Shown: positions 1 through 8,906, counted from the first letter of the stretch. The stretch is DNA of 64,000 bases from Polaribacter vadi (GCF_018861005.1 NZ_JAHKQL010000017.1:62001-126000), one strand, 5' to 3'. Made by a program: numbers and translations. The notes: generated from the letters alone by a model not told the origin.

Positions 1-566
1 AAGGTTTTGCAGCAAACCCTGAATTAGTTTTAGATTTTTATAATAAACGTAGAAAACAATTATTAACTGTAAAACCGAATAAAGCTCATTTAAATTTAGT
101 AGAATTAGAAAACAATTTTGATGTTGAAATAATAACACAAAATGTAGATAATTTACACGAAAAAGCAGGTAGTAAAAAAGTTACTCATTTACATGGCGAG
201 CTCTTAAAAGTACGCAGTTCTATTGATGAAACTTTTGTTTTAAATTGGCACAAAGATTTATTTCTGGGCGATTTGTGTATAAATAACAGCCAATTAAGAC
301 CACATATTGTATGGTTTGGAGAAATGGTACCAATGTTAGATAAAGCCATAGAAATTACACAGAAGGCAGATATTTTGGTTATTATAGGTACTTCTATGCA
401 AGTATACCCTGCTGCGAGTTTAATAAATTACGCACAGCAAAATATACCTATATATTTTATAGATCCTAAACCATCTGTTTCTGAGAGTAATTTTAATAAC
501 TTAACAATTATTAAAAACGTGGCTAGTAAAGGTACAGACGAGTTAATTGAAATATTAAACAGTTAA
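1..566 (+). CDS. cobB: NAD-dependent protein deacylase, Sir2 family (5' truncated by window edge)
   Basis: Sirtuin that removes acyl groups from protein lysines using NAD. The reading frame is open from base 3 and lacks only the N-terminal part with the first NAD-binding motif. Visible motifs are TQNVDNLHEKAG, HLHGEL with the catalytic His, and RPHIVWFGEMVP, followed by the nicotinamide/ribose-side motif GTSMQVYPAA. FYNKRRKQL near the visible start keeps the Tyr-x-x-Arg pair that in E. coli CobB and SIRT5 binds succinyl/malonyl lysine, so desuccinylase-type activity is inferred. The usual four zinc cysteines are absent; only one Cys remains between HGEL and RPHIVWFGE. The next gene is convergent, 7 bp downstream, and I see no terminator hairpin. 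Confidence 0.93.
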   Translation, partial: GFAANPELVLDFYNKRRKQLLTVKPNKAHLNLVELENNFDVEIITQNVDNLHEKAGSKKVTHLHGELLKVRSSIDETFVLNWHKDLFLGDLCINNSQLRPHIVWFGEMVPMLDKAIEITQKADILVIIGTSMQVYPAASLINYAQQNIPIYFIDPKPSVSESNFNNLTIIKNVASKGTDELIEILNS

Positions 567-573
567 GCTTTTA

Positions 574-846
574 TTAACTTGCTTGATAAAAATGATCGTA
601 AATTTCTTTACAACCACCACCAACTATAGAAAAGTTTTTATCTTTAGAACTAGCTAATGTCATTAAATGCTGAATTGCATTTAAACCATTTTTATCTATT
701 TCTATAGCTTCTTCTATATTTAGAGTAATTTTATTTTTTTTATCAATTTTATTGATAAAATAAGTTAAAAATTTAGGAACATTTAATGAGTTTACGTTTC
801 CTTTTAGATGATAAACACTTTTCTTTTTAGAGATTTGTAGGGGCAT
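574..846 (-). CDS. Small STAS-like domain protein
   Basis: A 90-residue single-domain protein. The pattern looks like a STAS domain (anti-sigma-factor antagonist / SpoIIAA fold): an N-terminal beta strand (VYHLKGNVNS), an amphipathic helix (VPKFLTYFINKI), a strand with acidic turn (ITLNIEEAIEID), a helix (NGLNAIQHLMTLASSK) and a last strand (NFSIVGGG). The conserved phosphorylatable Ser found in classical antagonists (D-S-S-G) is not obvious; the site reads IDKNGLN, so a phospho-switch is doubtful. It lies downstream of the FIST/histidine kinase/LytTR genes on the same strand, but two wide gaps and a small ORF separate them, so a functional link is only suggested. Assignment is by pattern, not strong motif. 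Confidence 0.6.
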   Translation of the reverse strand: MPLQISKKKSVYHLKGNVNSLNVPKFLTYFINKIDKKNKITLNIEEAIEIDKNGLNAIQHLMTLASSKDKNFSIVGGGCKEIYDHFYQAS

Positions 847-897
847 AATATATTTATTTAAGGGTTAATTAATCTATTTCTTATAATATAGGATGTT

Positions 898-1083
898 TTA
901 AGAAAAATTGACTAGTTTAAAAAATGCAAAACTAAATTTTAAGTTTTTTGAATTTTTTATTTTAAATTCTCTCTTTGTTTCTGTTTTAATCTTTTCCAGT
1001 TTCTTATTACTAAGCTTACCATAACAATTAACATTTAAAGCAGTTACAAATAATGAAACTAAAATAATGAACACTCCTCTCAT
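898..1083 (-). CDS. Small putative secreted protein, unknown function
   Basis: A 61-residue ORF with an ATG start. Its N-terminus looks like a signal peptide: Met-Arg, then a hydrophobic run (VFIILVSLFVTALNV), then NCYG. The rest is strongly basic (KLSNKKLEKIKTETKR) and ends in a short hydrophobic patch. I recognise no family. A Cys at the end of the hydrophobic run could be a lipobox-like site, but the residues before it do not fit L-[AS]-[GA]-C well. It stands alone in a 340-bp stretch between the LytTR gene and the STAS-like gene. It may not be a real gene; the support is the secretion-like N-terminus and the free intergenic position. Confidence 0.4.
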   Translation of the reverse strand: MRGVFIILVSLFVTALNVNCYGKLSNKKLEKIKTETKREFKIKNSKNLKFSFAFFKLVNFS

Positions 1084-1191
1084 GATATATTTATTTATAT
1101 CATAAAATTAAAAATTAATTAATTTTAAAAGTAAAATCTTCGTTTTTATCAGATTTACTTACGATGAATGAATATTTTAATACGATTAAAG

Positions 1192-1896
1192 TTATAGTAA
1201 ATCTAAGCGTTTCATTAACTCTGGCCTATTAGATCTACTTACAGGTATAACTTCTTTTTTAATTAATACGCTATTATCTTCTATATCTATTATCTTTTTT
1301 ACATTTATTATGTAAGATCGATGAACTTTTAAAAATAAAGAATCTGGTAGTTTTTCTTCAATCTTTTTTAGCGTTGAATGTACTATATAATTTTTATCTT
1401 CAGTTTTTATATCAATGTAATCACCTTTTGCTTTTATTAAATATATGGTAGACAAATCTATCTTAATTAATCTACGATCAATATTTACATAAAAATCATT
1501 TTTTACGGCAGCTTCTTTTTTAGTTTCAACTTTAGATTCTGATAATTGTAATTTTTCTGCTTTTCTAATTGCTTTTTCAAAACGAGGCAGTTCTATAGGT
1601 TTTAAAAGGTAATCTGCAATAAAATCATATTCAAAAGCTTGAATTGCAAATTTAGGATCTGAAGTAGTAAAAATTATTTTTGGTGGGTCTTTTAGTGTTT
1701 TTATAAAATCTAAACCACTAAAATTAGGCATGTGTATATCTAAAAAAATTAGATCTACACTGTTTTCGTTTAAATATTTCATAGCATCTATAGCCCCAGA
1801 AAATTCTTTAACGAGATTTATTCTTTTTATTTCATTGCAAAGAGTTCTTATAATAACTCTTGCCATTTGTTCATCATCAATAACAATACAATCCAT
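1192..1896 (-). CDS. LytTR-family response regulator
   Basis: Two-domain DNA-binding response regulator of the LytR/AlgR type, 234 residues. The receiver domain (about 1-120) has the acidic pair in VIDDEQ, phospho-acceptor Asp53 in LIFLDIHMP, the conserved Thr in IIFTTSD and the Lys in YLLKPI. A linker rich in Lys/Glu leads to a LytTR DNA-binding domain (about 135-234) with IYLIKAKGDYIDI, HSTLKKIEEKLP and FLKVHRSYIINVKKI. It is the last gene of a same-strand run with the Hpt protein (14 bp gap), histidine kinase and FIST protein, so it is the probable output of that phosphorelay. LytTR regulators usually bind paired direct repeats; I did not find a convincing target here. Confidence 0.95.
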   Translation of the reverse strand: MDCIVIDDEQMARVIIRTLCNEIKRINLVKEFSGAIDAMKYLNENSVDLIFLDIHMPNFSGLDFIKTLKDPPKIIFTTSDPKFAIQAFEYDFIADYLLKPIELPRFEKAIRKAEKLQLSESKVETKKEAAVKNDFYVNIDRRLIKIDLSTIYLIKAKGDYIDIKTEDKNYIVHSTLKKIEEKLPDSLFLKVHRSYIINVKKIIDIEDNSVLIKKEVIPVSRSNRPELMKRLDLL

Positions 1897-1910
1897 GAAG
1901 GGGGAAGCGT

Positions 1911-2234
1911 CTAAATTGTTTTCAAAAATAAAGAGATATCTAATAATGTTTGTTCAAAATATTCTTTCTGCATATTATCTAAATTATGTTCTCGAAGATT
2001 TTTTTCAAACTCATTAGCCTTCTCGTAACTTGTTTCAAGTCCTAAAATACTAAATTTATGTTTAATTCGATGAACATTATCTTCAATTTCTTTAAAATCT
2101 TTTTTTTCAATGCTACTATTATATTCTTCTACTTCATCAGGAAACTCTGTTTTAATAACATCTATTAAGGTATTTTTAATAGATTCATCTCCTCTAGCTA
2201 ACTTATCAATATATTCTAAATTTGGTTTTTCCAT
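1911..2234 (-). CDS. Hpt-domain histidine phosphotransfer protein
   Basis: A 107-residue all-helical protein of the Hpt family, which shuttles phosphoryl groups between receiver domains. The motif HRIKHKFSILGL (residues 55-66) matches the Hpt signature H-x-x-K-(G/x)-x-x-x-x-x-G, making His55 the likely phosphorylated residue. Flanking helices (MEKPNLEYIDKLARGDESI and the C-terminal DISLFLKTI) complete the four-helix bundle. It sits 2 bp downstream of the histidine kinase stop and 14 bp before the LytTR regulator, so it is almost certainly co-transcribed. A separate Hpt implies a multi-step relay, but the neighbouring kinase has no attached receiver. The stand-alone receiver at 4653-5066 is a candidate intermediate. 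Confidence 0.87.
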   Translation of the reverse strand: MEKPNLEYIDKLARGDESIKNTLIDVIKTEFPDEVEEYNSSIEKKDFKEIEDNVHRIKHKFSILGLETSYEKANEFEKNLREHNLDNMQKEYFEQTLLDISLFLKTI

Positions 2235-2236
2235 AG

Positions 2237-3283
2237 TTATTTTTTTAAAGTAAATATAAATGTTGTTCCATTGCCTAGTTCAGATTCTAAACAAATTTTA
2301 CCATGGTAAGCTTCAACTATTTTTTTAACAATAGATAGCCCAATACCTGTAGATTTGTAATCGTTTTCAAGTTTTTGAAATGCAACAAATATTGTTTCGA
2401 AGTATTCTTTTTCTATTCCTTTACCATTATCTTTAATTTTAAACTTCCAGAAATCACCTTCATCAAAAAATAAAATATCTACAAGCCCATCATCACCTTT
2501 ATCATTAAATTTAATAGCATTACTTATTAAGTGATAAAATAATAATTCTAACCTATGTTGATCTCCATAAATTAATGGTAATTTTTCCGGTATTGAAACA
2601 GGTATATCATTTTTATTTTCAATTGTAAATGATAAATCATCTATTAAAGAATTTAAATCTACTTTATAACGTTTTGTTTCTGCTTTACCTATTGTAGAAT
2701 ATTGCAAAATACCCTGAATAAGGGTGTCCATTTTTTCTACATTTTCTTTAATTAAATTTACAATTTCTCGACCACCTTCACCTAAATTTTCATAATAATC
2801 TTCCTTAATCCAACATGTTAAAGCATCTATACTTTGTAGTGGGGATTTTAAATCATGTGAAACCATGTGAGCATAATCATTTAATTCTTGATTTTGTTGC
2901 TCTAAATTAGCTACTAATCTATCTTTCTGTTTATTAATTTCGATAATCTCTTTTGTTTGATTATCTATAAAATCTACTAACTTTAAAGAATCTGAATCTT
3001 CATGATTATTTACTTCTTCTAATTCGTAAAATTTTAAATTATTAATTACATTATTTAATTTAGAAATAATTTCTTTCTGTGATTCTGATTCTTTTTTTAA
3101 TTTTTTATTCGATTCAAAAAGTTCTTCAGAACTAATAGACGCTGCTCTCTGCAGCATTGTAAATTGGTCTTCTGAAGTTATATAAGATCTATTTACAGCA
3201 TCTAAGAACACTTCCAAGTCTTTGTTGGCATGTAATTCTTTAGGTAAATATTTTCTTATTTGTCTTTTTAAAAGAGAATTCAT
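2237..3283 (-). CDS. Cytoplasmic sensor histidine kinase
   Basis: Histidine kinase of 348 residues with no membrane segment. Residues 1-130 are helical and partly coiled coil (SSEELFESNKKLKKESESQK, then a second heptad-like stretch ending NLEQQNQELNDYAH). The HisKA domain carries His143 in MVSHDLKSPL. The ATPase domain has the N box (HLISNAIKFND), G1 box (IKDNGKGI), F box (IFVAFQKL) and G2 box (STGIGLSIVKK). Its ATG overlaps the FIST stop as TAATG, which implies translational coupling, and the Hpt gene follows 2 bp later. The natural reading is that the soluble FIST protein is the sensory input for this kinase; that link is inferred from gene order. Confidence 0.95.
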   Translation of the reverse strand: MNSLLKRQIRKYLPKELHANKDLEVFLDAVNRSYITSEDQFTMLQRAASISSEELFESNKKLKKESESQKEIISKLNNVINNLKFYELEEVNNHEDSDSLKLVDFIDNQTKEIIEINKQKDRLVANLEQQNQELNDYAHMVSHDLKSPLQSIDALTCWIKEDYYENLGEGGREIVNLIKENVEKMDTLIQGILQYSTIGKAETKRYKVDLNSLIDDLSFTIENKNDIPVSIPEKLPLIYGDQHRLELLFYHLISNAIKFNDKGDDGLVDILFFDEGDFWKFKIKDNGKGIEKEYFETIFVAFQKLENDYKSTGIGLSIVKKIVEAYHGKICLESELGNGTTFIFTLKK

Positions 3284-4422
3284 TATTCACTAATTAGAGT
3301 AATAGCCATAGTTTGGTTATGTAATTGGCAATTTACTTCATCATTAAAAGGTGCTATTTCACCATAAGAATATAAACCACAAACTGTAGCATCTTTCCCA
3401 ACAACTTCTAACACTTCTTCTACTTCTTCTTCTACTCTTTGATCTAAAACTAGTTTTCTACCAATACAACTTACTAAAATTGCTAATTCTGGTTTAGAAT
3501 TCCTATACTCTAAAGCTTTACTAGCTCCTAATTCTGCTGCATTAACTATACTATCTACATTTGTCATCATTAACTGAACTTTTGATTCTTCAAAAATATC
3601 ACCAGCTAATATCATAGAGTTTTTTTCTTCATTTATATTAAGAATAGTTCTAACAATTGATTTTTTTTCATCTGAAGATTTTACTTTTAAAGGATATAAT
3701 AATGCAGCTCCAGGTAATTCTTTACTTTTTTCTCCTAAATAAGTTTTGTATAAATCTAAAGCTGGTTGCCCATCTAATTCATATAAAATATTGCCTTGAG
3801 ATTTAGTAACAATTCTTTCTGGTCCAAAAGGTGTCCATCCTCCTTTTGTAGCAAATGAAACTTCTAAAGTATCACCATATAAACCAATGGCTACAATTTT
3901 ACCTTCTTTTGGCAGTTCATTGTAAGATGTTAAAGTAATTTCAAATCTAGATCCATCACCACATAAAGCTCCTGTAATCAACAAATTATCATCTGTAGCA
4001 GCATTCATACCTTTGGTTAATTGACTACCATTTACAAAGCTACCATCAGAAACCACAAAAACATATTTTAAATTGTCTTGAGGTAATTGTTCTATTAATT
4101 CTTTTCCTGTTTTAAAACTGTTGATTTTGTTTTCATTATTTAAAACATTTGTGGTTTTAATAACAAAACTACTTTTCTCAAATTCTATTGCTGTAATGGT
4201 TATAGATTCATCATCTACAGACTCTGAAGTTATGTCTCCTGAAGTTGAGCCAAATACTAAATGGCCATCTGGAAAAACTGTTTTTATTTCATCGTAAATA
4301 TTTTTATCTTGTAACATATATCTATTACCAAATACAAGAACTAATGGTTCTTTTAAAGTAATTTCTTCTGATATATACTTTAGATTTTCATTTCCGATTT
4401 TCTTTAACTGAACAGTTTTCAT
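3283..4422 (-). CDS. FIST N/C domain signal-sensing protein
   Basis: A 379-residue soluble protein matching the FIST (F-box and intracellular signal transduction) architecture. FIST_N spans about residues 25-215, with PDGHLVFGSTSGDI, VFVVSDGSFVNG and LITGALCGDGSRFE. FIST_C spans about 220-375, with LLYPLKV, MILAGDIFEESKVQLM, ILVSCIGRKLVLDQRVEEE and VCGLYSYGEIAPF. FIST domains are thought to bind small ligands, possibly amino acids, and are usually linked to histidine kinases or chemoreceptors. Here FIST is encoded separately and its stop overlaps the kinase start (TAATG). The 230-bp upstream gap has no TAnnTTTG element that I can find, so promoter position is unclear. Confidence 0.92.
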   Translation of the reverse strand: MKTVQLKKIGNENLKYISEEITLKEPLVLVFGNRYMLQDKNIYDEIKTVFPDGHLVFGSTSGDITSESVDDESITITAIEFEKSSFVIKTTNVLNNENKINSFKTGKELIEQLPQDNLKYVFVVSDGSFVNGSQLTKGMNAATDDNLLITGALCGDGSRFEITLTSYNELPKEGKIVAIGLYGDTLEVSFATKGGWTPFGPERIVTKSQGNILYELDGQPALDLYKTYLGEKSKELPGAALLYPLKVKSSDEKKSIVRTILNINEEKNSMILAGDIFEESKVQLMMTNVDSIVNAAELGASKALEYRNSKPELAILVSCIGRKLVLDQRVEEEVEEVLEVVGKDATVCGLYSYGEIAPFNDEVNCQLHNQTMAITLISE

Positions 4423-4652
4423 TTCTTTATTTTTTGAGGGTGAAAATAAATTTAATGTCTATAATTTTTAAATTACAAAATGGGTTGGTTTAAATTTACA
4501 ATCTTTTTAGCAATTATTAAACCAAATTCAACAGAATATTTATAATTATGTTTTAAATACAATTTAACTTATTATAGATATAATAAAAAGAAAACATTTT
4601 AAATGATTATAATCTGATATTTTAAAATTTAGTTTTATTTATAACTATAAAT

Positions 4653-5066
4653 CTATAATTTTCTTAATTCATTAACACTCCAATAAGCTAAAACTGTTTC
4701 AATTTTCTTAACATAATCTTCGTATTTTAATGGTTTTAAAACATAACCAGACATTCCTGTTCTATAACATTCTAGCAAATCTTTTTGGTTACTAGATGTA
4801 GTTAAAATAATTGTAGGAATGTGTTTTAAATCATCATCTGCCTTAATAATTTTTAAAAACTCAATACCGTTTATTTTAGGCATATTAAGATCTAATAGAA
4901 TAATATCTGGAATATTAGCTTTGTCTTCTAAAAACTGTAAAGCTTCTTCTCCGTTTTTAGCTTCGTGAATTGTATGTTTTAATTTTAATAATGAAATGGT
5001 TCTCTTCATTTTCATTATTTCGATTAAATTATCTTCTACCAATAAAACTTTTAAAATATTTTCCAT
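4653..5066 (-). CDS. Single-domain response regulator (CheY-like receiver)
   Basis: Stand-alone receiver domain. I chose the internal ATG at 5066 because MENILKVLLVEDN is the usual family N-terminus; an in-frame ATG at 5096 would add ten residues (MITPYNVIAE) with no family match. Key residues are the acidic pair in LLVEDN, phospho-acceptor Asp59 in IILLDLNMP, Thr in IILTTSS and Lys in YVLKPL. The end after the last helix (LAYWSVNELRKL) carries no output domain. This type is the Rcp1-like group that often works with Hpt proteins or phytochrome-like kinases. It is upstream of FIST-kinase-Hpt-LytTR on the same strand, separated by 230 bp, so it may belong to the same relay. Confidence 0.93.
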   Translation of the reverse strand: MENILKVLLVEDNLIEIMKMKRTISLLKLKHTIHEAKNGEEALQFLEDKANIPDIILLDLNMPKINGIEFLKIIKADDDLKHIPTIILTTSSNQKDLLECYRTGMSGYVLKPLKYEDYVKKIETVLAYWSVNELRKL

Positions 5067-5209
5067 TTCAGCTATAACATTATAAGGAGTTATCAATATA
5101 CAAAATAAGTTTAAAGTTAAGTTATTTTTAGGTAATGCTTGTTTAAACGTTAAAAACTTAGGTTAAAACACAAAAAAGTGTCGATAAGCTGTTTTTATCT
5201 AAAACTAAT

Positions 5210-5677
5210 TTATTTAATCAATTGACTAAAATACTCAAAAATTTCTCCTTTAGAGATTGCACTTCCTTTTTCAATTAAGTCAAAAATCTCTTCATTTCTC
5301 TTTGGATTATATGGTTTAGAACCTTTAAAAATATCTACAGAATTATCTAAAGGATTTTTCATTAACCACTCAAAACCTTCTTTTTTCAATAAATTAATAT
5401 CCCAATTTACCTTAATTGCTATTCTATGAACCTCTTGTTGATCGCATTTAAATAAATTTACTGATGTTTCAGAAAAGTGTTCTAAATAATTTGTTTTACT
5501 TAACACATCATCCCAAACAATATCAGAAAAAATATTCATTTCCTCTTCTGCAACTTCTGGTTTTTCTTTTTTAATTTTATCCCATTCTTTTACATCTATA
5601 CTTTGTGTAGCTAAAAAGTGTGCAAATTCACTATGTAAGCTTTCAAATTGTTCTTTAGTAAGTTGTCTGTATTTCAT
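5210..5677 (-). CDS. DUF6495-like protein
   Basis: A 155-residue soluble, acidic protein that starts MKYRQLTKEQFESLHSEF and contains EEEMNIFSDIVWDDVL and VNWDINLLKKEGFEWL. I associate this pattern with the Flavobacteriia-restricted family DUF6495; the family label is from memory. No signal peptide, membrane segment or catalytic motif is visible. It lies alone between the receiver gene and the terminator of the upstream TonB receptor, so it needs its own promoter. Function unknown. Confidence 0.75.
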   Translation of the reverse strand: MKYRQLTKEQFESLHSEFAHFLATQSIDVKEWDKIKKEKPEVAEEEMNIFSDIVWDDVLSKTNYLEHFSETSVNLFKCDQQEVHRIAIKVNWDINLLKKEGFEWLMKNPLDNSVDIFKGSKPYNPKRNEEIFDLIEKGSAISKGEIFEYFSQLIK

Positions 5678-5686
5678 ATGTATCTA

Positions 5687-5714
5687 TAAAAAAACCGCCC
5701 AATTTTGGGCGGTT
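5687..5714 (-). terminator. Rho-independent terminator of the Oar-like receptor gene
   Basis: GC-rich hairpin: CCGCCC at 5695-5700, loop AATTTT, GGGCGG at 5707-5712, extended by AA/TT. On the minus strand an uninterrupted T run follows. It lies 25 bp after the stop of the receptor gene at 5739. Confidence 0.9.
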
Positions 5715-5738
5715 CAAATATCTTAAAAATTTATTCGT

Positions 5739-8700
5739 TTAGAAAATATAACGTAAACCAACTTGTGCTTGCCAACGTGAATCTAAATTAGACGAATAAC
5801 CAAATGTACTAGTTTGTGTTCCATCAAAAGTATAAACTGGTGCACCAGCAGCATCAAAACTAATACCAATTGGTTGAACACTGTTTGGTTGTTGAATTAA
5901 ACCCCATTTAGAGCTTAATAAGTTACCAAAGTTTAAAATATCTATACTAAATTGAATGGTATTGGTTTTACCATTACTAACATTTATATTTAAGTCTTGT
6001 AAAAATTTAATATCCCATCTACCTCTCCAAGGTGCTAAAGCTCCATATCTTTCTGCATATTGTCCTCTTCTACCACTTAAATAATCATCTTGAGCTATAA
6101 AAGTATCAAAAGCATCTCCTTGACCAGCTTCAGAGAATTGCATTTGAGAAATTTCATCAGTTGTTGGTATATAGATTAAATCGTTACCAGCTGCTCCATC
6201 ACCATTAATATCTCCACCATAAGTATAATTAAAACGACCACCTTGTGCATACTCAAAAAATGCAGTTAACGTAGTTGCCCATTTATCTTCTGTACCATAA
6301 GTCCATTTTTTACTAGCCACACCAATAAAACGATGAGTGTCTCCGTATTTAGAATAGCTTAATTGCTCGTCATTTACATTGTTTAAAGCAGGATTAAATG
6401 CAAACGCATCTCCTGTAATTTCTGCTTCAATTGAGTTCACATCTTTTGCATTTAAGTAATTATAAGCTAAACTTGTATATAAACCATCATCAAAAGTTTT
6501 TTGTGCTTTAAAAGAAGCATTCCAGATTCTACCTTTATCAGAATTTGTTAAAGTATAAGCATTTGCATTTCCTAAAAATGAAGTTGCATGATCTTCTGCT
6601 AAATAAACTGGTCTATTGTCTACACCTGCTAAAGTACCTGTTGGCGTTTTTAACCCCCAGTTTTGTACGTGAACTCCATTTATATCTTTTGTGTAAGAGA
6701 TGTCTGTAGTTAAAACTACACCATTTTCTAAACGTTTATCTACACCTATATTTGTTCTCCAAACTTGTGGAAATTTAAAATCTGGATCTACTACTTGGTA
6801 AAAGAAAACATCAGAACCACTTACTTGGTTACCTATCCAAACAAAAGGTAAACGACCTGTAAATAAACCTGTTCCTCCTCTAATTTGTAAACTAGCATCA
6901 CCATTAGTATCCCAATTAAAACCAACTCTTGGTGAAATTAACCATTGATTAGAAGGCATTTCTGTAGAATCGAAAACGTAAGCTTCTCCATCTGCTGGAT
7001 CATAATACTCAATATCTGGAACAAACCACTCAGAATTCTCTGTATCAATAAATTTTTGAGCTAATTCTGAAGTATTAAAAAACAAAGGTTTATCGAATCT
7101 TATACCATAAGTTAATTTAAAATTGTTGCTTATTTCCCATTCATCTTGTACATAAAAAGCTAATTGACCAAAATTCATTTCAGCTAAATTCCAACCACCA
7201 TCAACACCATCTTCTAAACTATTTCTATCATTAAAAGTGGTTTGAGCAGCAGCCAATGCAGCAGCATAATTATTAGCATCAAAATCAGCAATATCTACAC
7301 TACCAAAAACATCAAAACCATAACCTTTTAAGTTAAATGAATTTTCGAACATAAACTTTTCAAAAGAAAAACCAACTGTATAAGTATGATCTCCTTGAAA
7401 AAAGCTCATATTATTTGTTAATTGAATAACTTTTTGATCTAACTTATTATTGATAGAAAATGGTTCGTGACCAGCTATAATATAAGGTGATCCGTTTTTA
7501 TAAATGTTAATTACTGGAGCAGGAGCAGAAAATGGATCTCTTGAATCTTCGAAATGAGAATAACCTACTTGTAATTTATTTGATACATTATCAGATAAAG
7601 TTGAATTTACTTCTAACTGAAAAGAATTTAATATGTTATTGATTCTGTATCCAGAATTTTCGAATTGTAAAGTATTAAAATCTGGACCCCTTCTGTTGAT
7701 TGCTGTTGGATGAGCTGGTTTATCTTTAGATGCATCTAAAAAATTATAGATAAAAGCCAAACGATTATTATCATTTATGTTCCAATCTAACTTTAAAATA
7801 CCTTTTATAGATTCTGTTTGATGTGTATAACCTTCATAAGTTCCAGGATCGTAACCTATACCTAATAAAGCATCTCTAACATCAATTAAATCTTGTTCTA
7901 AAACTCTAGATTCATTAATTGCTCCAGAACCTGTATTTGCTACCCAACTTTGTCCTAAATCTTTACGTTCATCTTTTTCAAAATTTGCAAAGAAAAATAA
8001 CTTGTCTTTAATAATTGGGCCACCAATACTAAAACCTACTTGACTTTGCGATAATTCTGGCACAAATATATTGTCTCCATTTACTTTACTACCTGTTAAG
8101 TCTTCGTTTCTGTAAAAACCATAAACAGTTCCTTTAAATTCGTTTGTACCACTTTTGGTAACTGCATTTACGGAAGCACCTGTAAAACCAGATAAAGTTA
8201 CATCATATGGTGCAGTAGATACAGAAATTTGATCTATGGCATCTAATGAAATTGGCTGTGAACCAGTTTGACCTCCAGGAGTTGGAGCATCTAAACCAAA
8301 AGGATTGTTAAAAATAGCACCATCCAAAGAAAAATTATTGAATTGGTCGTTTCTCCCTCCAAAAGAATTACCACTTGCAGATGGCTCTAAACGTGTAAAA
8401 TCTGATGAAGACCTAGATATGGTTGGTAAAATTTTTAATTGAGTAGCAGAAACACTAGTTTGTGCACCAGTTCTATCGCTATTAAAAGTTTTATTTTTAG
8501 ATGATGAAATTACAATTTCATCTAAAGCTTGGCCCTCTTCTGCCAATTTACCATTAATAACTGTAGTTTTACCTAAAAGTAAAAATACATTTTCTACTAC
8601 TTGAGGTTTAAAACCTAAATAACTAAATGTTACTTTATAAGGCCCACCTACTCTTAAATTAATAACAGTAAATCTACCATTATCTTGGGCAGTTGTACCT

Positions 8701-8867
8701 GTTAATGTACCTGTAGGCTCATGTAAAACTGATATTGTTGCTCCTAAAAGCGGTTCACCAGCATTGTCTGTAACTAGTCCTTTAATTTTAGAGGTAGTAA
8801 CTTGGGCACTTGAGTAACCAATTACTAATAAAATTAAAGACAACATTAAAAGTAATCTTTTTTTCAT
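5739..8867 (-). CDS. TonB-dependent receptor, Oar-like, with carboxypeptidase-regulatory domain
   Basis: Outer-membrane active transporter of 1042 residues. A signal peptide (MKKRLLLMLSLILLVIGYSSAQ) is followed by a carboxypeptidase regulatory-like beta-sandwich (about 27-110, GLVTDNAGEPLLGATISV), then the plug (about 115-240: TISRSSSDFTRLEPSASG, VNAVTKSGTNEFKGTVYG) and a long beta barrel ending in GLRYIF with the usual C-terminal Phe. The plug signature NAVTKSGTN and general plan match the Oar group first named in Myxococcus, common in Flavobacteriia with unknown substrates. There is no neighbouring susD-like gene, so it is not a typical SusCD glycan system. It has its own promoter element (8893-8900) and terminator (5687-5714), so it is monocistronic. 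Confidence 0.95.
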   Translation of the reverse strand: MKKRLLLMLSLILLVIGYSSAQVTTSKIKGLVTDNAGEPLLGATISVLHEPTGTLTGTTAQDNGRFTVINLRVGGPYKVTFSYLGFKPQVVENVFLLLGKTTVINGKLAEEGQALDEIVISSSKNKTFNSDRTGAQTSVSATQLKILPTISRSSSDFTRLEPSASGNSFGGRNDQFNNFSLDGAIFNNPFGLDAPTPGGQTGSQPISLDAIDQISVSTAPYDVTLSGFTGASVNAVTKSGTNEFKGTVYGFYRNEDLTGSKVNGDNIFVPELSQSQVGFSIGGPIIKDKLFFFANFEKDERKDLGQSWVANTGSGAINESRVLEQDLIDVRDALLGIGYDPGTYEGYTHQTESIKGILKLDWNINDNNRLAFIYNFLDASKDKPAHPTAINRRGPDFNTLQFENSGYRINNILNSFQLEVNSTLSDNVSNKLQVGYSHFEDSRDPFSAPAPVINIYKNGSPYIIAGHEPFSINNKLDQKVIQLTNNMSFFQGDHTYTVGFSFEKFMFENSFNLKGYGFDVFGSVDIADFDANNYAAALAAAQTTFNDRNSLEDGVDGGWNLAEMNFGQLAFYVQDEWEISNNFKLTYGIRFDKPLFFNTSELAQKFIDTENSEWFVPDIEYYDPADGEAYVFDSTEMPSNQWLISPRVGFNWDTNGDASLQIRGGTGLFTGRLPFVWIGNQVSGSDVFFYQVVDPDFKFPQVWRTNIGVDKRLENGVVLTTDISYTKDINGVHVQNWGLKTPTGTLAGVDNRPVYLAEDHATSFLGNANAYTLTNSDKGRIWNASFKAQKTFDDGLYTSLAYNYLNAKDVNSIEAEITGDAFAFNPALNNVNDEQLSYSKYGDTHRFIGVASKKWTYGTEDKWATTLTAFFEYAQGGRFNYTYGGDINGDGAAGNDLIYIPTTDEISQMQFSEAGQGDAFDTFIAQDDYLSGRRGQYAERYGALAPWRGRWDIKFLQDLNINVSNGKTNTIQFSIDILNFGNLLSSKWGLIQQPNSVQPIGISFDAAGAPVYTFDGTQTSTFGYSSNLDSRWQAQVGLRYIF

Positions 8868-8892
8868 TTTATGATTTTATTTGAATTTACCA

Positions 8893-8900
8893 CAAAAATA
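8893..8900 (-). promoter_or_regulatory. -7 promoter element (TATTTTTG) of the Oar-like receptor
   Basis: TATTTTTG on the minus strand matches the Bacteroidetes -7 consensus TAnnTTTG and ends 26 bp before the receptor ATG. It is only a few bases downstream of the rplI terminator, so it restarts transcription for the receptor alone. No clear -33 TTG. Confidence 0.6.
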
Positions 8901-8906
8901 AGCCAT

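Noticed and set aside
1730-2017. Plus-strand 95-residue ORF across the LytTR/Hpt genes
   Set aside because: Antisense to two well-supported genes, with no recognisable protein pattern; a frame shadow of AT-rich coding DNA.
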